NCBI GenBank assembly: GCA_030674185.1
Contig: CM060307.1
Location: 48,296,181-48,360,180, forward strand
DNA length: 64,000 nucleotides
Direction: 5' to 3'
DNA from: Monoplex corrugatus
Lineage: Eukaryota > Mollusca > Gastropoda > Littorinimorpha > Ranellidae
Made by a program: the position numbers and the translations under genes. Below, piece after piece: positions 1 to 11,014 of the stretch. Each line of letters starts with the position of its first letter. Positions within the stretch are counted from its first letter, which is position 1. The notes below the pieces were generated by a model that was given only the letters and a program-made list of their open reading frames with translations, searched no databases and was not told the DNA's origin.

Positions 1-730
1 CGTGGTCGATGTCCAACCTAGCACTTGTTGGCGCTAGGTGCCATGTGCATATGTAAGTTGCTGTTGTTTGCGCAGAACCTCAGCAACTCTCTCCACTTGC
101 CTCCACAAGTCCAGGGCAAACCGAGATAAGACAGCTGTTCTCATAGGAGACAGACGGCTGAACAGCAGATGGCAAGTCGCAGCATATGGTCAGAACCACA
201 AGCAGTGCTCTGTGGCAATGCCCTTTATGAGACTGCGGGATTTTCTGTCTGGGTTTACTCCCATAGCCTTTCCCCATCTGAGGGGTAACCCACAAGGCAG
301 CGGAGACAGACGCAGATCGTAGTCTAAAGTTGACATAGAAAACACGTTTAACCAGCATGCATGCCCACCAAAGATACAGACTATGCAACAACATTGTGGA
401 ATGTGGTCTGCTCGGTTTGAGGTCTCCGTGTCCCACTGTGAAACGTGCAGTACGGCCCTGTGAGTAAGGAAAATAGCGCTATACAAAAACAAGTTCTATC
501 GGTGTAGGAGAAATCTCACCCGCAGAACCCAGCTGAATACGAGGAAACAGAAGATTTGTGATTGCGCCAACCAGTAGACCGTGTCGGTGAAATGGGATCC
601 GGCACTATTTTAAAAAAAATCTTTTTTTCGTTCTGGGCTACAATACCTACTCGCACGCAAGTGGGCTTCTACGTGTATGGGCCTTCTTTGTTTGATTTTT
701 TTACCCAGCTGTTAATACATACTCCATTTT
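1..730. other. Unassigned sequence, no gene seen
   Basis: No open frame here resembles a known protein. The short frames overlap on both strands without splice signals or similarity to the rest of the window. No tandem repeat was recognised. Confidence 0.5.
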
Positions 731-1082
731 CGGGTTGTATGGATGCGGAGCGTTGACAGTCAACACGCAAAATCAGAACAAGATTGAGGCAGCTGAAATG
801 TGGTTTCTAAGAAGAATGTTAAGAGTTCCATGGACAGCAAAGAAAACCAACGAGACAGTCTCACAAGACATACACACTGAAATAATATCAATCGAAAGGA
901 TAAGGAAAAGACAAGCAACATTTATAGGACATTTTATGAGGCAAGAGAAATTAGAGCACCCAGTCCCAACAAGAAAGCTGGAGGGAAAAAGACCACCAGG
1001 CAGTGACAAAAGATAGATTCGTATGGAGGGCCATGATCGCCAATGCTTATGCAGCAGGGCACATGATGGTGATGGTGATGGT
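731..1082 (+). mobile_element. RTE-like LINE 3' fragment
   Basis: The frame reads the C-terminal part of a non-LTR retrotransposon polymerase. Recognisable blocks are KIEAAEMWFLRRMLRVPWTA, then RKRQATFIGHFMR. The same blocks recur at about 11 other places in this window (for example 18.8, 26.5, 39.7, 51.5 and 58.6 kb). The element is 5' truncated and ends in a GATGGT-type trinucleotide tail, as the other copies do. A short microsatellite 3' tail fits the RTE clade, but the clade call is inference. It is non-functional. Confidence 0.85.
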
Positions 1083-1092
1083 GCTTCCTGGA

Positions 1093-1262
1093 TGTTTTCG
1101 TGCCACCAAATACTAAGGTGGCTTACAGGATCTTTAACGTTCGTAATTGTTGTTCTGCGCGTGTATTACACGCGAAGAGGGTTCAGGCACTAGCAGGTCT
1201 GCACTCACGTTGATGTGGGAAATCTTCACCATTAATCAGACAGGTGGTACCCATCCACTTTG
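1093..1262. repeat. Dispersed repeat fragment
   Basis: The phrase around 1117-1140 (gcttacaggatctttaacgt) recurs in shortened form at about 2494-2515, so this is probably part of a dispersed SINE-like repeat. No RNA polymerase III box pair is clear in this copy. Confidence 0.35.
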
Positions 1263-1628
1263 AAACCCCACATACCTTTCTATTGGAAGACCTGTGTGTG
1301 CGTGTGCGTGAGCGTGTGCGTCATGCGACACTGTCATAAAACAATCCTCATCCTGATAGTATTAATAACAGAAATATGGAAAACACGTCGACATATGTCC
1401 ACTCCTATTTGCTGTGAGGGGCGTGACAGTAGAGTGGCCAAGACGATGGCAGACTGTGTGGCCTCAGAGAATGAAAACCTAACTTTTTTTTTTTCAAGCG
1501 TTCAGATTGTAATGGATGTCCGTAGTATGCACGTTGTTTTGCTCATACTGTATTGCCGTAGGCCACTGCACAGTCTGCACACTACGTCTTTCGGGGGCGT
1601 GCAAGCTGGGTATTTTCATGTTTCCGTC

Positions 1629-1810
1629 TTAATCAGCCTTTTGACTCTCGCATCCTATCCACCAACTGCAAGAACTTAACCCTTTGACGCCCTAACCTTA
1701 TCCATCAGCTTCCTACAGAAAGCTGGCGGATAGAGTGATGGAGTCAAAGGGTTAAATTTTTGCTTTGCTGGCATGGTTGGCAATGCAGGATGCCGGTGTC
1801 AAAGGGTTAA
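1629..1810. mobile_element. TTAA-flanked foldback element, copy 1
   Basis: TTAA-CCCTTTGAC...GTCAAAGGG-TTAA blocks form an inverted pair with the centre at about 1720. A second outward end (GTGTCAAAGGG-TTAA) follows at 1799-1810. TTAA duplication plus a CCCTTTG-type terminus is the pattern of piggyBac-superfamily non-autonomous elements. No transposase is present. The piggyBac link is inferred from the termini only. Three related copies are at 5335, 12793 and 30501. Confidence 0.65.
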
Positions 1811-1819
1811 GCCACCGAG

Positions 1820-2463
1820 TTTCAGTTTCAGTTTCAGTTTCTCAAGATAATGACGTCTCCACGATCGGAATGAATTCAATATGCACTAACGTCACAGGTG
1901 CCATGTGATGGAGAAGATCCAAAATGATCACGGCACAAACCTTAAGCCTGCACATAAATCCATGAGCTGGCCAGGTCCTGAGGTCCTACCTAGATAGTTC
2001 CATAACCCTGAGGTCGTAGGGGAGTGAGGTGGCAGAGACCTCAACTTTTCCCGGGGCCAGCACCACGAGGCGGCGCTCATCCCCTCTCCCTCGTTTCAAA
2101 TTCGTATTCATATTCATTTTTTTTTTTACCAAGACTTCAGAAAGGCAAGAAGGTTAATTGGTCTTCAAGGGGCCGAACCTGGAAAAATCAACCTATCTGT
2201 CCAACGTTTTTCACCAAGGTAACCGGGCAATGCCCTGCTCTTTACGATTTTCAACTGCCGTGGGATCTTTAGCATGCGCAGCCAGGAGACACACGGGTCC
2301 GACTCGTTTTTCGTCCCCTTTCGGAGGACTAGACGTTCAGTTTCGATTTTCCGGTCAAACTGAACAGAAAAGTCGAGGCCTCTACGGGGAGCGAACCCTG
2401 GAACCTCGAGTTTAGTTATTGGCAGGCGAACGTCTGAACCATTCTGCCACCTTTCTTCCGAGA
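1820..2463 (-). mobile_element. tRNA-derived SINE, long copy 1
   Basis: Read on the minus strand, the 5' head (about 2463-2380) has an A-box-like GGCAGAATGGTT and a B-box-like GGTTCGCTCCC, the spacing expected of a tRNA-derived polymerase III promoter. A body of about 350 bp follows, then a GAATATGAATACGAAT stretch, then a 3' cassette (about 2000-1820) ending in repeated AAACTG. A near-identical element is at 16577-17178. The head and body recur in opposite orientation at 29114-29457. Confidence 0.75.
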
Positions 2464-2547
2464 GTGGGCCATATGTCACCGGACGCTTACATAGCTTACA
2501 GGATCTATGACGTGCGCAACTGCAATACATACATGTAAAACATCAAA

Positions 2548-2748
2548 CATAAATTTGGCAAACGTCGTATACGTGTGCATACACTTGAAGGTAGTTCAAG
2601 CGTTAAAATATGCAGCAAGCATAAATTTGGCAAACGTATGCGTGTGCATACACTTGAAGGTAGTTCAAGCGTTAAACATATAGCAAGCATAAATTTGGCA
2701 AACGTATGTGTGTGCATACACTTGAAGGTAGTTCAAGCGTTAAAATAT
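2548..2748. repeat. Three-copy 68-72 bp tandem repeat
   Basis: Units begin with cataaatttggcaaacgt at 2548, 2620 and 2688. Each contains CTTGAA-ggtag-TTCAAG, a 6-bp inverted repeat with a 5-nt loop, so every unit could form the same small hairpin. The frames across it on both strands are repeat by-products. Confidence 0.85.
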
Positions 2749-2749
2749 T

Positions 2750-3120
2750 GTCATATTGTTTTTTTTTTAATGTTATAGGGTATTCGTATGTGAACAATAC
2801 TTGTTTTTTTTATGTGTAAACTGACTTCTCCTGGTTACATTGTTCGTTGATGTTTGATTATCGAACAGCAAAAAGATATAATTTGAAAAAAGGTTAATCA
2901 AAAAATGTTGAAATATGTCTGGATCTTGATGTTCACTTTTAAAACTCTAATGTATAAACTATCATTATGTACATTCTGTATGTTATATGGTGTTGATATG
3001 TTAACAATACTTACTCATATGCATATGATTTGATTTCATTTTTCGTCACTATAATGTATGGGTGATGTCCATTTGTTGTAAAACAAAAGATAAATTTAAA
3101 AAGTTTACTAAAAATATTTT
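2750..3120. other. AT-rich spacer, no gene seen
   Basis: AT-rich sequence with no recognised coding frame or repeat. Confidence 0.5.
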
Positions 3121-3152
3121 GCACGATTTCTCACTCGGGTGAGAAATCGTGC
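3121..3152. repeat. Perfect 14-bp inverted repeat
   Basis: GCACGATTTCTCAC at 3121-3134 is the exact reverse complement of 3139-3152, with a TCGG loop. A related weaker palindrome (tttctca...tgagaaatcg) follows at about 3186-3208. There is no adjacent T-run of the kind a bacterial terminator would have. Confidence 0.85.
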
Positions 3153-3438
3153 AGCAGCGAAAAACCGTGTCACGAACGCAGCAATTTTCTCAACCAGATG
3201 AGAAATCGTCTCGAGTGCGACATGTGACGTAACATCCCCTAACCTTCAAAATATCATCAGGTGTACATTGTATGCTTTTGGTCGATTACATTACATCATT
3301 TAATTGACTTTCCACTCTTTGTCTCTTCAGCAGAAGATAATAGATATAGTAGATATAGAATGATTTCGTTAAAAACAAAGGAGGGGCAGGGTGGAAGCAG
3401 ACACACAGGGAAAAAACAGAAAGAAGCGCAACACTCAC

Positions 3439-3653
3439 CCATCAATAAGTAGGTAAGTCTGTAGTACTCCTTTTGCTTTATTCTCCTGGTTGTCAGCATT
3501 GCTCAGTCCGACGGCCACCCCGACAGCCACAAGAAAGACCACAATGGCGATGATGGCCACAGCAACCAACAGTCGCTTTTTACTGCACGCTCCGCTCTTC
3601 CTGGAGGATCCAAACGTCTCCGAAGAGTAGGACCCCTCTTCCATCGAAGACAT
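3439..3653 (-). CDS. First coding exon, putative type II membrane protein
   Basis: The minus-strand ATG at 3653-3651 opens a frame of 71 codons plus 2 nt, ending at a strong donor (G|GTGAGT, plus-strand actcac at 3433-3438). The product has about 28 polar N-terminal residues rich in Ser, Glu and Lys. A single hydrophobic segment (LLVAVAIIAIVVFLVAVGVA) follows, then a polar stretch. Basic residues before the segment and no cleavable signal suggest a type II single-pass topology. The family is not recognised. Downstream exons should lie below 3433, but none is evident before the window start, where repeats intervene. Confidence rests on the TM-like composition and the donor. Confidence 0.5.
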
Positions 3654-4500
3654 GATTATATCCGTTGAAGATCGTCACAAGATGAAAAGATTTTGCCCAA
3701 TATACTATTCTAACAGTCCGACAGTAACAACTTGCTGCAGAGATGACTGAAAGATCGCCAAAGAACAAGAATGCTTTGTGTTAAATCAATACAGGGCGAT
3801 AATCTGGACGTAAAAATGTAAGACGGTTTTCACAGAGTAGTATCACAAGTCAGGTGTTAAATAATATGATCTTCAGCAGGTTAAGTTTGGGCGTCAAATT
3901 CACAGTTGAACGAAGAATTGAAATTTTGTGATTCCGGTCTTCTTTCCAACCTTCGCGTTTTCGATGTCCAATGCGTGCCTTTGGGATCCCAGTTCTTTCC
4001 ACCGGGAGGAGGGATAAGTGAACAACTATGATACATCAACCCTGTCCTGTCATTTGAGCACCGCTTGTAATGCTAGTGGGGAATCTCGAGACCTCGTGAC
4101 CTTGTTACGCTTGAAAAGGTCTACAGGCGCTTGCAATGCACACATGTTAATTTAGTTTACAGTCCGCCCACGTTTTGAAGTTTGGTTGGGAATACAGATT
4201 AGTGAGCCCTCTCATTGGTTAACGTACAGTACAGGCAGATCTCCCAGCTTCTGGTTTAAGTGCAAGAGTTCGAGTCCCGTTCGAGAAAAAAATGTACGTA
4301 TAAGCTCCATTTTATGCAACTGTGAATTGGGTACGGCCATTGACTCTGTTTAGGGCTTGGAAGCGTAAAGCTCTGAGGGCTAAGACAAGGCACTGCACTC
4401 ATAATGCCGGTCCTCTAGAGAAATTTGAGGTTTTTAACTTGGGATCTCTACCGTCTCACTCCGTTACGACCTTAGTGTTATAGATTAATTTTTCGTTTTC
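3654..4500. other. Upstream region of the 3.6-kb exon; degenerate tRNA-like patch
   Basis: Minus-strand 5' UTR and promoter of the putative membrane protein would lie here, but no clear TATA box was seen. At about 4215-4285 there is a degenerate tRNA-like patch (ttggttaacgta...gagttcgagtccc, A- and B-box-like), perhaps a SINE remnant. Nothing else was recognised. Confidence 0.35.
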
Positions 4501-5334
4501 AAGAGAGTCCTGATGGTCTTTGACTCTTTGACTAGGTACTAACGATCTTTAAATACTATATACTTGAGGTACTAATGAACTTTAAGCAGTCTATGACTGG
4601 GGTATCAATGATCTTTACGTACGCTATGATTAGGGTACTAATGATCTTTAAGCACTCTATGACTAGTGTACTAATGATCTTTAAGCACTCTATGACTAGG
4701 GTACTAATGATCTTTAAGCACTCTATGATTAGGGTTCTAACGATCTTTAAGCACTCTATGCCAAGGGTACTAACGATCTTTAAGCACTCTATGACTGGGG
4801 TATTAATGATCTTTACGTACGCTATGATTAGGGTCATAACGATCTTTAAGCACTCTATGATTAGGGTACTAATGATCTTGAAGCACCCTACGACTAGGGT
4901 ACTAACGATCTTTAAGCACTCTATGATTGGGGTACGAATGATCTTTACGTACGCTATGATTAGGGTACTAGCGATCTTTAAGCACTCTATGACTAGGGTA
5001 CTAATGATCTTTAAACACTCTATGACTAGGGTACTAATGATCTTTAAACACTCTATGACTGGGGTACGAATGATCTTTAAGCACTCTATGACTAGGGTAC
5101 TAATGATCTTTAAGCACTCTATGAGTAGGGTACTAACGATCTTAACACACTCTATGACTTGGGTACGATCTTTAAGTACTGTGTGATCAGGAGACTAATG
5201 ATGTTCAGATACTTGATGACTATAAATCAATGATCTTCAAGTACCTTATAACTTGGGGACTAATGATCTTTAAACACCTTATGACCAGGGGACTTATGAT
5301 CTTTAAGCACTTAATGATTTGGGAACTAATGATT
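4500..5334. repeat. 33-bp minisatellite block
   Basis: About 25 tandem units of roughly 33 bp centred on ACTAATGATCTTTAAGCACT, followed by CTATGACTAGGGT. Because 33 is divisible by three, one frame stays open from 4575 to 5186 with an 11-residue repeat (IFKHSMTRVLM type). There is no evidence that it is a gene. Confidence 0.95.
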
Positions 5335-5587
5335 TTAACCCTTTGACTCACGTACCTTATTCACTAACTGCAAAATCTTAACCCTCTGGTTCCCTAACCC
5401 TTTTCACCAGCTTCCTTACAGGAAGCTGGTGCGCAGGAAACTGATGGAAAGGATAAGGAAGTCAAAGGATTAAGTTTTAGGAAGCTGGTGGAAAGGGTGA
5501 AGGAGCCAAAGGGTTAAGTGTTTGCTTTGCTAGTATGGTTGACAATATAGGATGCTGGTGGACAGGATGCGGGAGCCAAAGGGTTAA
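5335..5587. mobile_element. TTAA-flanked foldback element, copy 2
   Basis: TTAACCCTTTGACTC at the left end and GCCAAAGGGTTAA at the right end, with nested internal TTAA-bounded blocks and an internal palindrome (accagcttcc...ggaagctggt) near 5410-5430. It splits the minisatellite, so it probably inserted after the array existed. No transposase is encoded. Confidence 0.7.
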
Positions 5588-6765
5588 GTACTAAGGAACT
5601 AATGATCCTAAAGCATTCTATGAGCAGAGAACTAATGATCTTTGCCTTTATGTCCAAGAGACTAATGATCTTTACGTATGTGTCCAAGAGACTAATGATC
5701 TTTACCTCTAAGTCCAAGAGACTAATGATCTTTGCCTTTATGTCCAAGAGACTAATGATCTTTACGTATATGTCCAAGAGACTAATGATCTTTACCTTTA
5801 TGTCTGAGATACTTATGTTCTGTATCTTTACGTCAGAGACATCAATAATCTTTGGCCATATTTCTAGGAGACTAATGATCTTCACTATGTCCAAGAGACT
5901 AATGATCTCAGCTCTATGTCCAGGAGACTAATGATCTTTGACCCTAATGTCCAGGAGACCAATGATCTTTAACTCTTCGTCCAGGGGACTAATGATCTTT
6001 AACTCCTATGTCTAGGAGACTAATGATCTTTGATTTTTGTGTCCTGGAGACTAATGATCTTTAACTCTATGTCAAGGAGACTAATGACCTTTAACTCTTA
6101 AGTCCAGGAGACAAATGATTTGTTTTACTTTTATGTCAGGAGCCTTATGATTTTTTTTACTCCTATGTCCAGGAGACTAATGATTTTTTACTCTTATGTC
6201 CAGGAGACTAATGATTTTTTTACTCTTATGTCCAGGAGCCTAATGATTTTAACCCTTATGTCCAAGAGACTAATGATATTTTTACTCTTATGTCCAGGAG
6301 ACTAATGATTTTTTTAAACTCTATGTCCAGGAGATTAATGATCTTTAACTCCATGTCTAGTTCTGTGACAAGGGGACTAATGATCTTTATGCCAGGAAAC
6401 TGGTGTTAACTCTCTGAATAGGGCACAATGATCTTTAACTCTATGATCAGGGGACTAATGATCTTTATGACCAAGACACACAGGGTCCTTAGTTCTATGG
6501 TCAGAGAACTATTGATCAAACTCTATGATCAAGGGGCTGATGATGTTTGAATATATGATAAGGGGACTAGTGTTCTTTAACTCCATGATGAATGGACTAA
6601 TGACCATTAGCTCTATGACCAGGGGACATGTGCTCTTTATTTCTTTATTTCAATGATCAGGGGAGTATTGTTCTGTAACTCTATGACTAGTGGACTGATG
6701 ATCTTTAACACACGTCCATAGGGCTAATGATCTTTAAGTCTATATCCACCTGACAAATAATCTTT
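5588..6765. repeat. 30-bp minisatellite block, diverged
   Basis: Tandem units of about 30 bp (GACTAATGATCTTTACGTAT followed by ATGTCCAAGA and variants). The units are regular to about 6380 and then decay to 6765. Frames on both strands stay open over parts of it because the period is a multiple of three. Confidence 0.95.
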
Positions 6766-7215
6766 AATTCTATGTCCAGCTGACTAATGATCTTTAAGTC
6801 TATGTCCAGCTGACTAATGATCTTTAATTCTATGTCCAGCTGACTAATGATCTTTAATTCTATGTCCAGCTGACTAATGATCTTTAATTCTATGTCCAGC
6901 TGACTAATGATCTTTAATTCTATGTCCAGCTGACTAATGATCTTTAATTCTATGTCCAGCTGACTAATGATCTTTAATTCTATGTCCAGCTGACTAATGA
7001 TCTTTAATTCTATGTCCAGCTGACTAATGATCTTTAATTCTATGTCCACCTGACTAATGATCTTTAATTCTATGTCCAGCTGACTAAAGATCTTTGACTC
7101 TTATGTTCAGGAGACTAATGATTTTTGACTCATGTCCAGCTGACTAATGATCTTTAATTCTATGTCCAGCTGACTAATGATCCTTAATTCTATGTCCAGC
7201 TGACTAATGATCTTT
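6766..7215. repeat. 30-bp minisatellite block, homogenised
   Basis: About 15 units of CTGACTAATGATCTTTAATT plus CTATGTCCAG. Ten or so consecutive units between 6811 and 7050 are identical or differ at one base. This is the youngest-looking part of the array. A minus-strand frame (6705-7049) reads a 10-residue LKIISQLDIE repeat and is treated as a by-product. Confidence 0.95.
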
Positions 7216-9476
7216 GATTGTATGATCAAGAATTCATACTCTTAAACTCTATGATCAGGAGAATAATGATTTTTAGTTCAATTACTAGAGGACGATTGCT
7301 CAATGATCAGAGGGCTAATGATCTTAAAATCTCTGTCCAGGAGACTAATGATCTTTAGCTCTATGACCAAGGGACTAATGGTTTTGACTCTATGATCAAG
7401 GTACTAACTATCATTAACTCTATGATCAGGGAACTAATAATATTTAATTCTATAATCAAGGAACTAATGATCTTTAACTCTATGATCGGGGAACTAATGA
7501 TCTTTAACTCTATGATCAGGGGGATTAATGATCTTTAGCTCTTATGATCAGGGGGACTAATGATCTTTAACTCTATGATCAGAGGACTAATGATCTTTAA
7601 CTCTATGGTCAGAGAACTAATGATCTTTAACTCTATGATCAGGGAACTAATGATCTTTAACTCTATGATCAGGGACTAATGACCTTTAACTCTATGATCA
7701 AAGAGCTAATGACATTAACTCTATGATCAGAGAACTAATGATCTTTAACTCTATGATCAGGGGACTAATGATCTTTAACTCTATGATCAGAGGACTAATG
7801 ATCTTTAACTCTATGATCAGAGAACAAATGATCTTTAACTCTATGATCAGGGGACTAATGATCTTTAACTCTATGATCAGAGAACTAATGAGCTTTAACT
7901 CTACGATCAGGGGACTAATGATCTTTAATTCTATAATCAGGGGGACTAATGATCTTTAACTCTATGATCAGAGAACTAATGAGCTTTAACTCTACGATCA
8001 GGGGACTAATGATCTTTAATTCTATAATCAGGGGGACTAATGATCTTTAATTCTATAATCAGGGGGACTAATGATCTTTAATTCTATGGGCACGGAACAA
8101 ATAATATTTAACTCTATGATCAGTGGGGTAATGATCTTTGGTTCTATGATCAGCGAACTCATGATGTTTAGTTTAATGGTCGGTGATCTTATGATCTTTA
8201 ACTGTGATCAGTGGACTAGTGATTTTTGACTCAGTGATCACGGAACTAATTTTAGACTCTATAATCAGGGAATTAATAATATTTAACTCTATTACTAGGG
8301 AACTAATGATATTTTACTCTATTATCAGGGAACTAATAATATCTAACTCTTTAATCAGGGAACTAATAGTAATTAACTCTATGATCAGGAAAACAATGAT
8401 CTTTAATTCTATGATCAAGGAACTACTAATATTAACTCTATTATCAGAGAAGCAATGATCTTTAACTCTATGGTCAGGAAAACAATGATCTTTAACTTTA
8501 TGATCAGGGAACTGATAATATTAATTCTATTATCAGGGAAAAATGATTTTAACTTTATGATCAGGGAACTGATAAGATTAACTCTATTATCAGGGAAACA
8601 ATGATCTTTAACTTTATGATCAGGGAATGATAAGATTAACTCTATTATCAGGGAAACAATGATCTTTAAATCTATGATCAGGGAACTAATGATATCTAAC
8701 TCTATGATCAGGAAACTAACAACATTTAAATCTATGATCAGGAAACTAATGATATTTAACTCTATGTTCAAGGAACTAATGATCTTTAACTCTATAATCA
8801 AGGAGCTAATTATCTTGAGGATCAGTGGACTAATAAATCTTTAACTCTATGATCAGTGAACTAATATAATTTAACTCTTGATCGGGGAACTTATAATATC
8901 TAACTCTATGATCAGGGAACTAATGAATTCTAACTCTATGATCAGGAATTAATGATATTTAACTCTATTATCAGGAAACTAACAACATTTAGCTCTATGA
9001 TCAAGGAACTAACAACATTTAACTCTATGACAGGGAACTAATGATATTTAACTCTATGATCATGGAACTAATAATATTTAACTCTATGATCAGGGAACTA
9101 ATGACATTTACCTCTATGATAAGGGAACTAATGATACTTAACTCTATGATCAGGGAACTAATGATACTTAAATCTACGATGAGGCAACTAATGATATTTA
9201 ATTCTATGATCAGGGAACTAATGATACTTAACTCTATAATCAAGGAGCTAATTATCTTGATGATCAGTTGATTGTAATATATCTTTAACTCTATGATCAG
9301 GGAACTAATATAATTTAACTCTATGATCAGGGAACTAATATTGTTTAACTGTATGATCAGGGAACTAATATAATTTAACTCTATAATCAGGGAACTTATA
9401 TAATTTAACTCTATGATCAGGGAACTAATATAATTTAACTCTAGGATCAGGGAACTAATGATCTTTTGTGGCATGA
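7216..9476. repeat. 30-bp minisatellite block, GATCAGG subtype
   Basis: About 75 units of roughly 30 bp (CTAATGATCTTTAACTCTAT followed by GATCAGGGGA), with many one-base variants and occasional indels that end the open frames. It continues the same family as the three blocks to its left. Confidence 0.95.
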
Positions 9477-9790
9477 TTAGTGGACTTTTGATTTTAGCTG
9501 TTCGACTAGGGGGGGGGGGGGGAGGCTGATGTTATTGAACTCCATGGGCCTATGTGCAGGTGCGTGCATGGCTGGCTGACAAGGTAAACAAACTCCTTTG
9601 AAAGTTTAAGCATAAACTATCTATTCATTACGAGTATGACGACGTGAGTGTGCCGAAACAAGAATCATTCTTTTTTTTCTTCTTTTTTAAAATTTATTTC
9701 CTTGCAAACATTTCTCTATCCTGTCCCAAGTTTTCAATTTAAAAAAGAAAAATTGTGCAGCTCCAGTGCTGATAGGTTAATTGCAAAGGA
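9477..9790. other. Spacer with poly-G and T-rich tracts
   Basis: A run of about 14 G at 9509-9522 and a T/C-rich stretch at 9670-9700. No gene recognised. Confidence 0.5.
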
Positions 9791-9796
9791 CAAAAA

Positions 9797-10515
9797 ATGA
9801 AAGAAAGAAAGAGAGAGAGAACAAGAAAGAGAGAAAAAGAAAAAGAAAAAAGAAAGAAAGAAAGAAAGAAGAAGAACAATGACGACGACAACGACAACAA
9901 CAACAACGACGACAAGAACAACAACAACGACGACAACGACGACGATGACGACGACGATAACAACAACAGCAGCAGCAGCTGCAGGAACAACAACGACAGC
10001 AAACAAGAACAAGAACAACACAACAACAACAACGACAGCAACAAGAACAAACAAAACAAACAACAACAACAACGACAGCAACAAGAACAACAACAACAAC
10101 AACAAGAACAAGAACAACAACAACGACAGCACAAGAACAAGAACAAGAACAAGAAGAACAAAAACAAGAACAAGAACAGGAACAACAACAACAACACAAC
10201 GACAGCAACAAGAACAACAAAACAACAACACAAGAACAAGAGCAACAACAACGACAGCCACAACAACAAGAACAAGAAGAACAAAAACAAGAACAAGAAC
10301 AACAAACAACAACGACGACAACGAAGACGACGACGACGACGACAACAACAACAAAAACAACAAAACAACAACAACGACGACGACGACGACAACAACAACA
10401 ACAACAACGACGACGACGACGACGACAACAACAAAAATTACAAAACAACAAAACAACAACAACAACAAAACAACAAAACAACAACAACAACTACAACTAC
10501 AACAACAACAACAGA
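9797..10515. repeat. Compound trinucleotide tract (GAA, CAA, GAC, AAC)
   Basis: A GAAA-rich start (9797-9870) passes into about 640 bp of mixed CAA, AAC, GAC and CAG triplets. Open frames of 230-250 codons exist on both strands and in several frames (poly-Asn/Lys/Asp, poly-Thr, poly-Val, poly-Leu). That is what an uninterrupted triplet array gives, and it argues against any one frame being a gene. Confidence 0.95.
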
Positions 10516-11014
10516 TTCTGTACTTCTCAATGTTAGCTCTAACGACTAGGGGGCTGAACTATGTAGGCCATGCAATCAGAAACGCCAAAACAGATATCAG
10601 TGGCCCTGCAGGGGAAAGGTGAGGTGAGGTGAGGAAAGAAACTAGAGAAAACCGCACACCTCCTACTTCAACAACAATGGCTGAAATCCATAGTCTGGGT
10701 AATCCAGGAAGTCGCCCACAAATGTCTCAATCGTGTGACCTGGAGAAGACTTGTGACGTCGAGCGTGGCTCCTACCACCAATCCCTGCGAGGGAGAGAGG
10801 TAAAGGTTACTGTAGTAGTGAAGTAGCATCATATGAAATAAACCTTGATGTGAACAAAGCGCAACAGCAAACATTGAAAAGAAAATGTTAATATTGTTTA
10901 TATATATATATGATATAGCATGACGGTCCCTACCAGACAAAGGTGCTCATAGGAGCCCCATTTACGTTGTTATCCGCATTTTTCTTGCTTTGGCTGGCTA
11001 TGGGTGATCTTGCG
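10516..11014. other. Unassigned sequence
   Basis: No supported exon or repeat family recognised. There is a short ATATAT run near 10902-10910. Confidence 0.4.

Noticed and set aside
3121..3152. Rho-independent terminator
   Set aside because: There is no U-tract after the hairpin and the DNA is eukaryotic.
4575..5186. 203-codon open frame with an 11-residue repeat
   Set aside because: The frame is the direct translation of the 33-bp minisatellite, ends when the period changes, and comparable frames occur on the opposite strand and in neighbouring subtypes.
6766..9476. Regular spacing suggestive of a CRISPR array
   Set aside because: There are no unique spacers between conserved repeats, the units are directly contiguous, and the context is eukaryotic with split genes and LINEs.
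9734..10622. Frames of 230-250 codons (poly-Asn/Lys, poly-Thr, poly-Val, poly-Leu)
   Set aside because: An uninterrupted triplet array leaves several frames open on both strands at once. No splice sites, start context or non-repeat sequence supports any of them.
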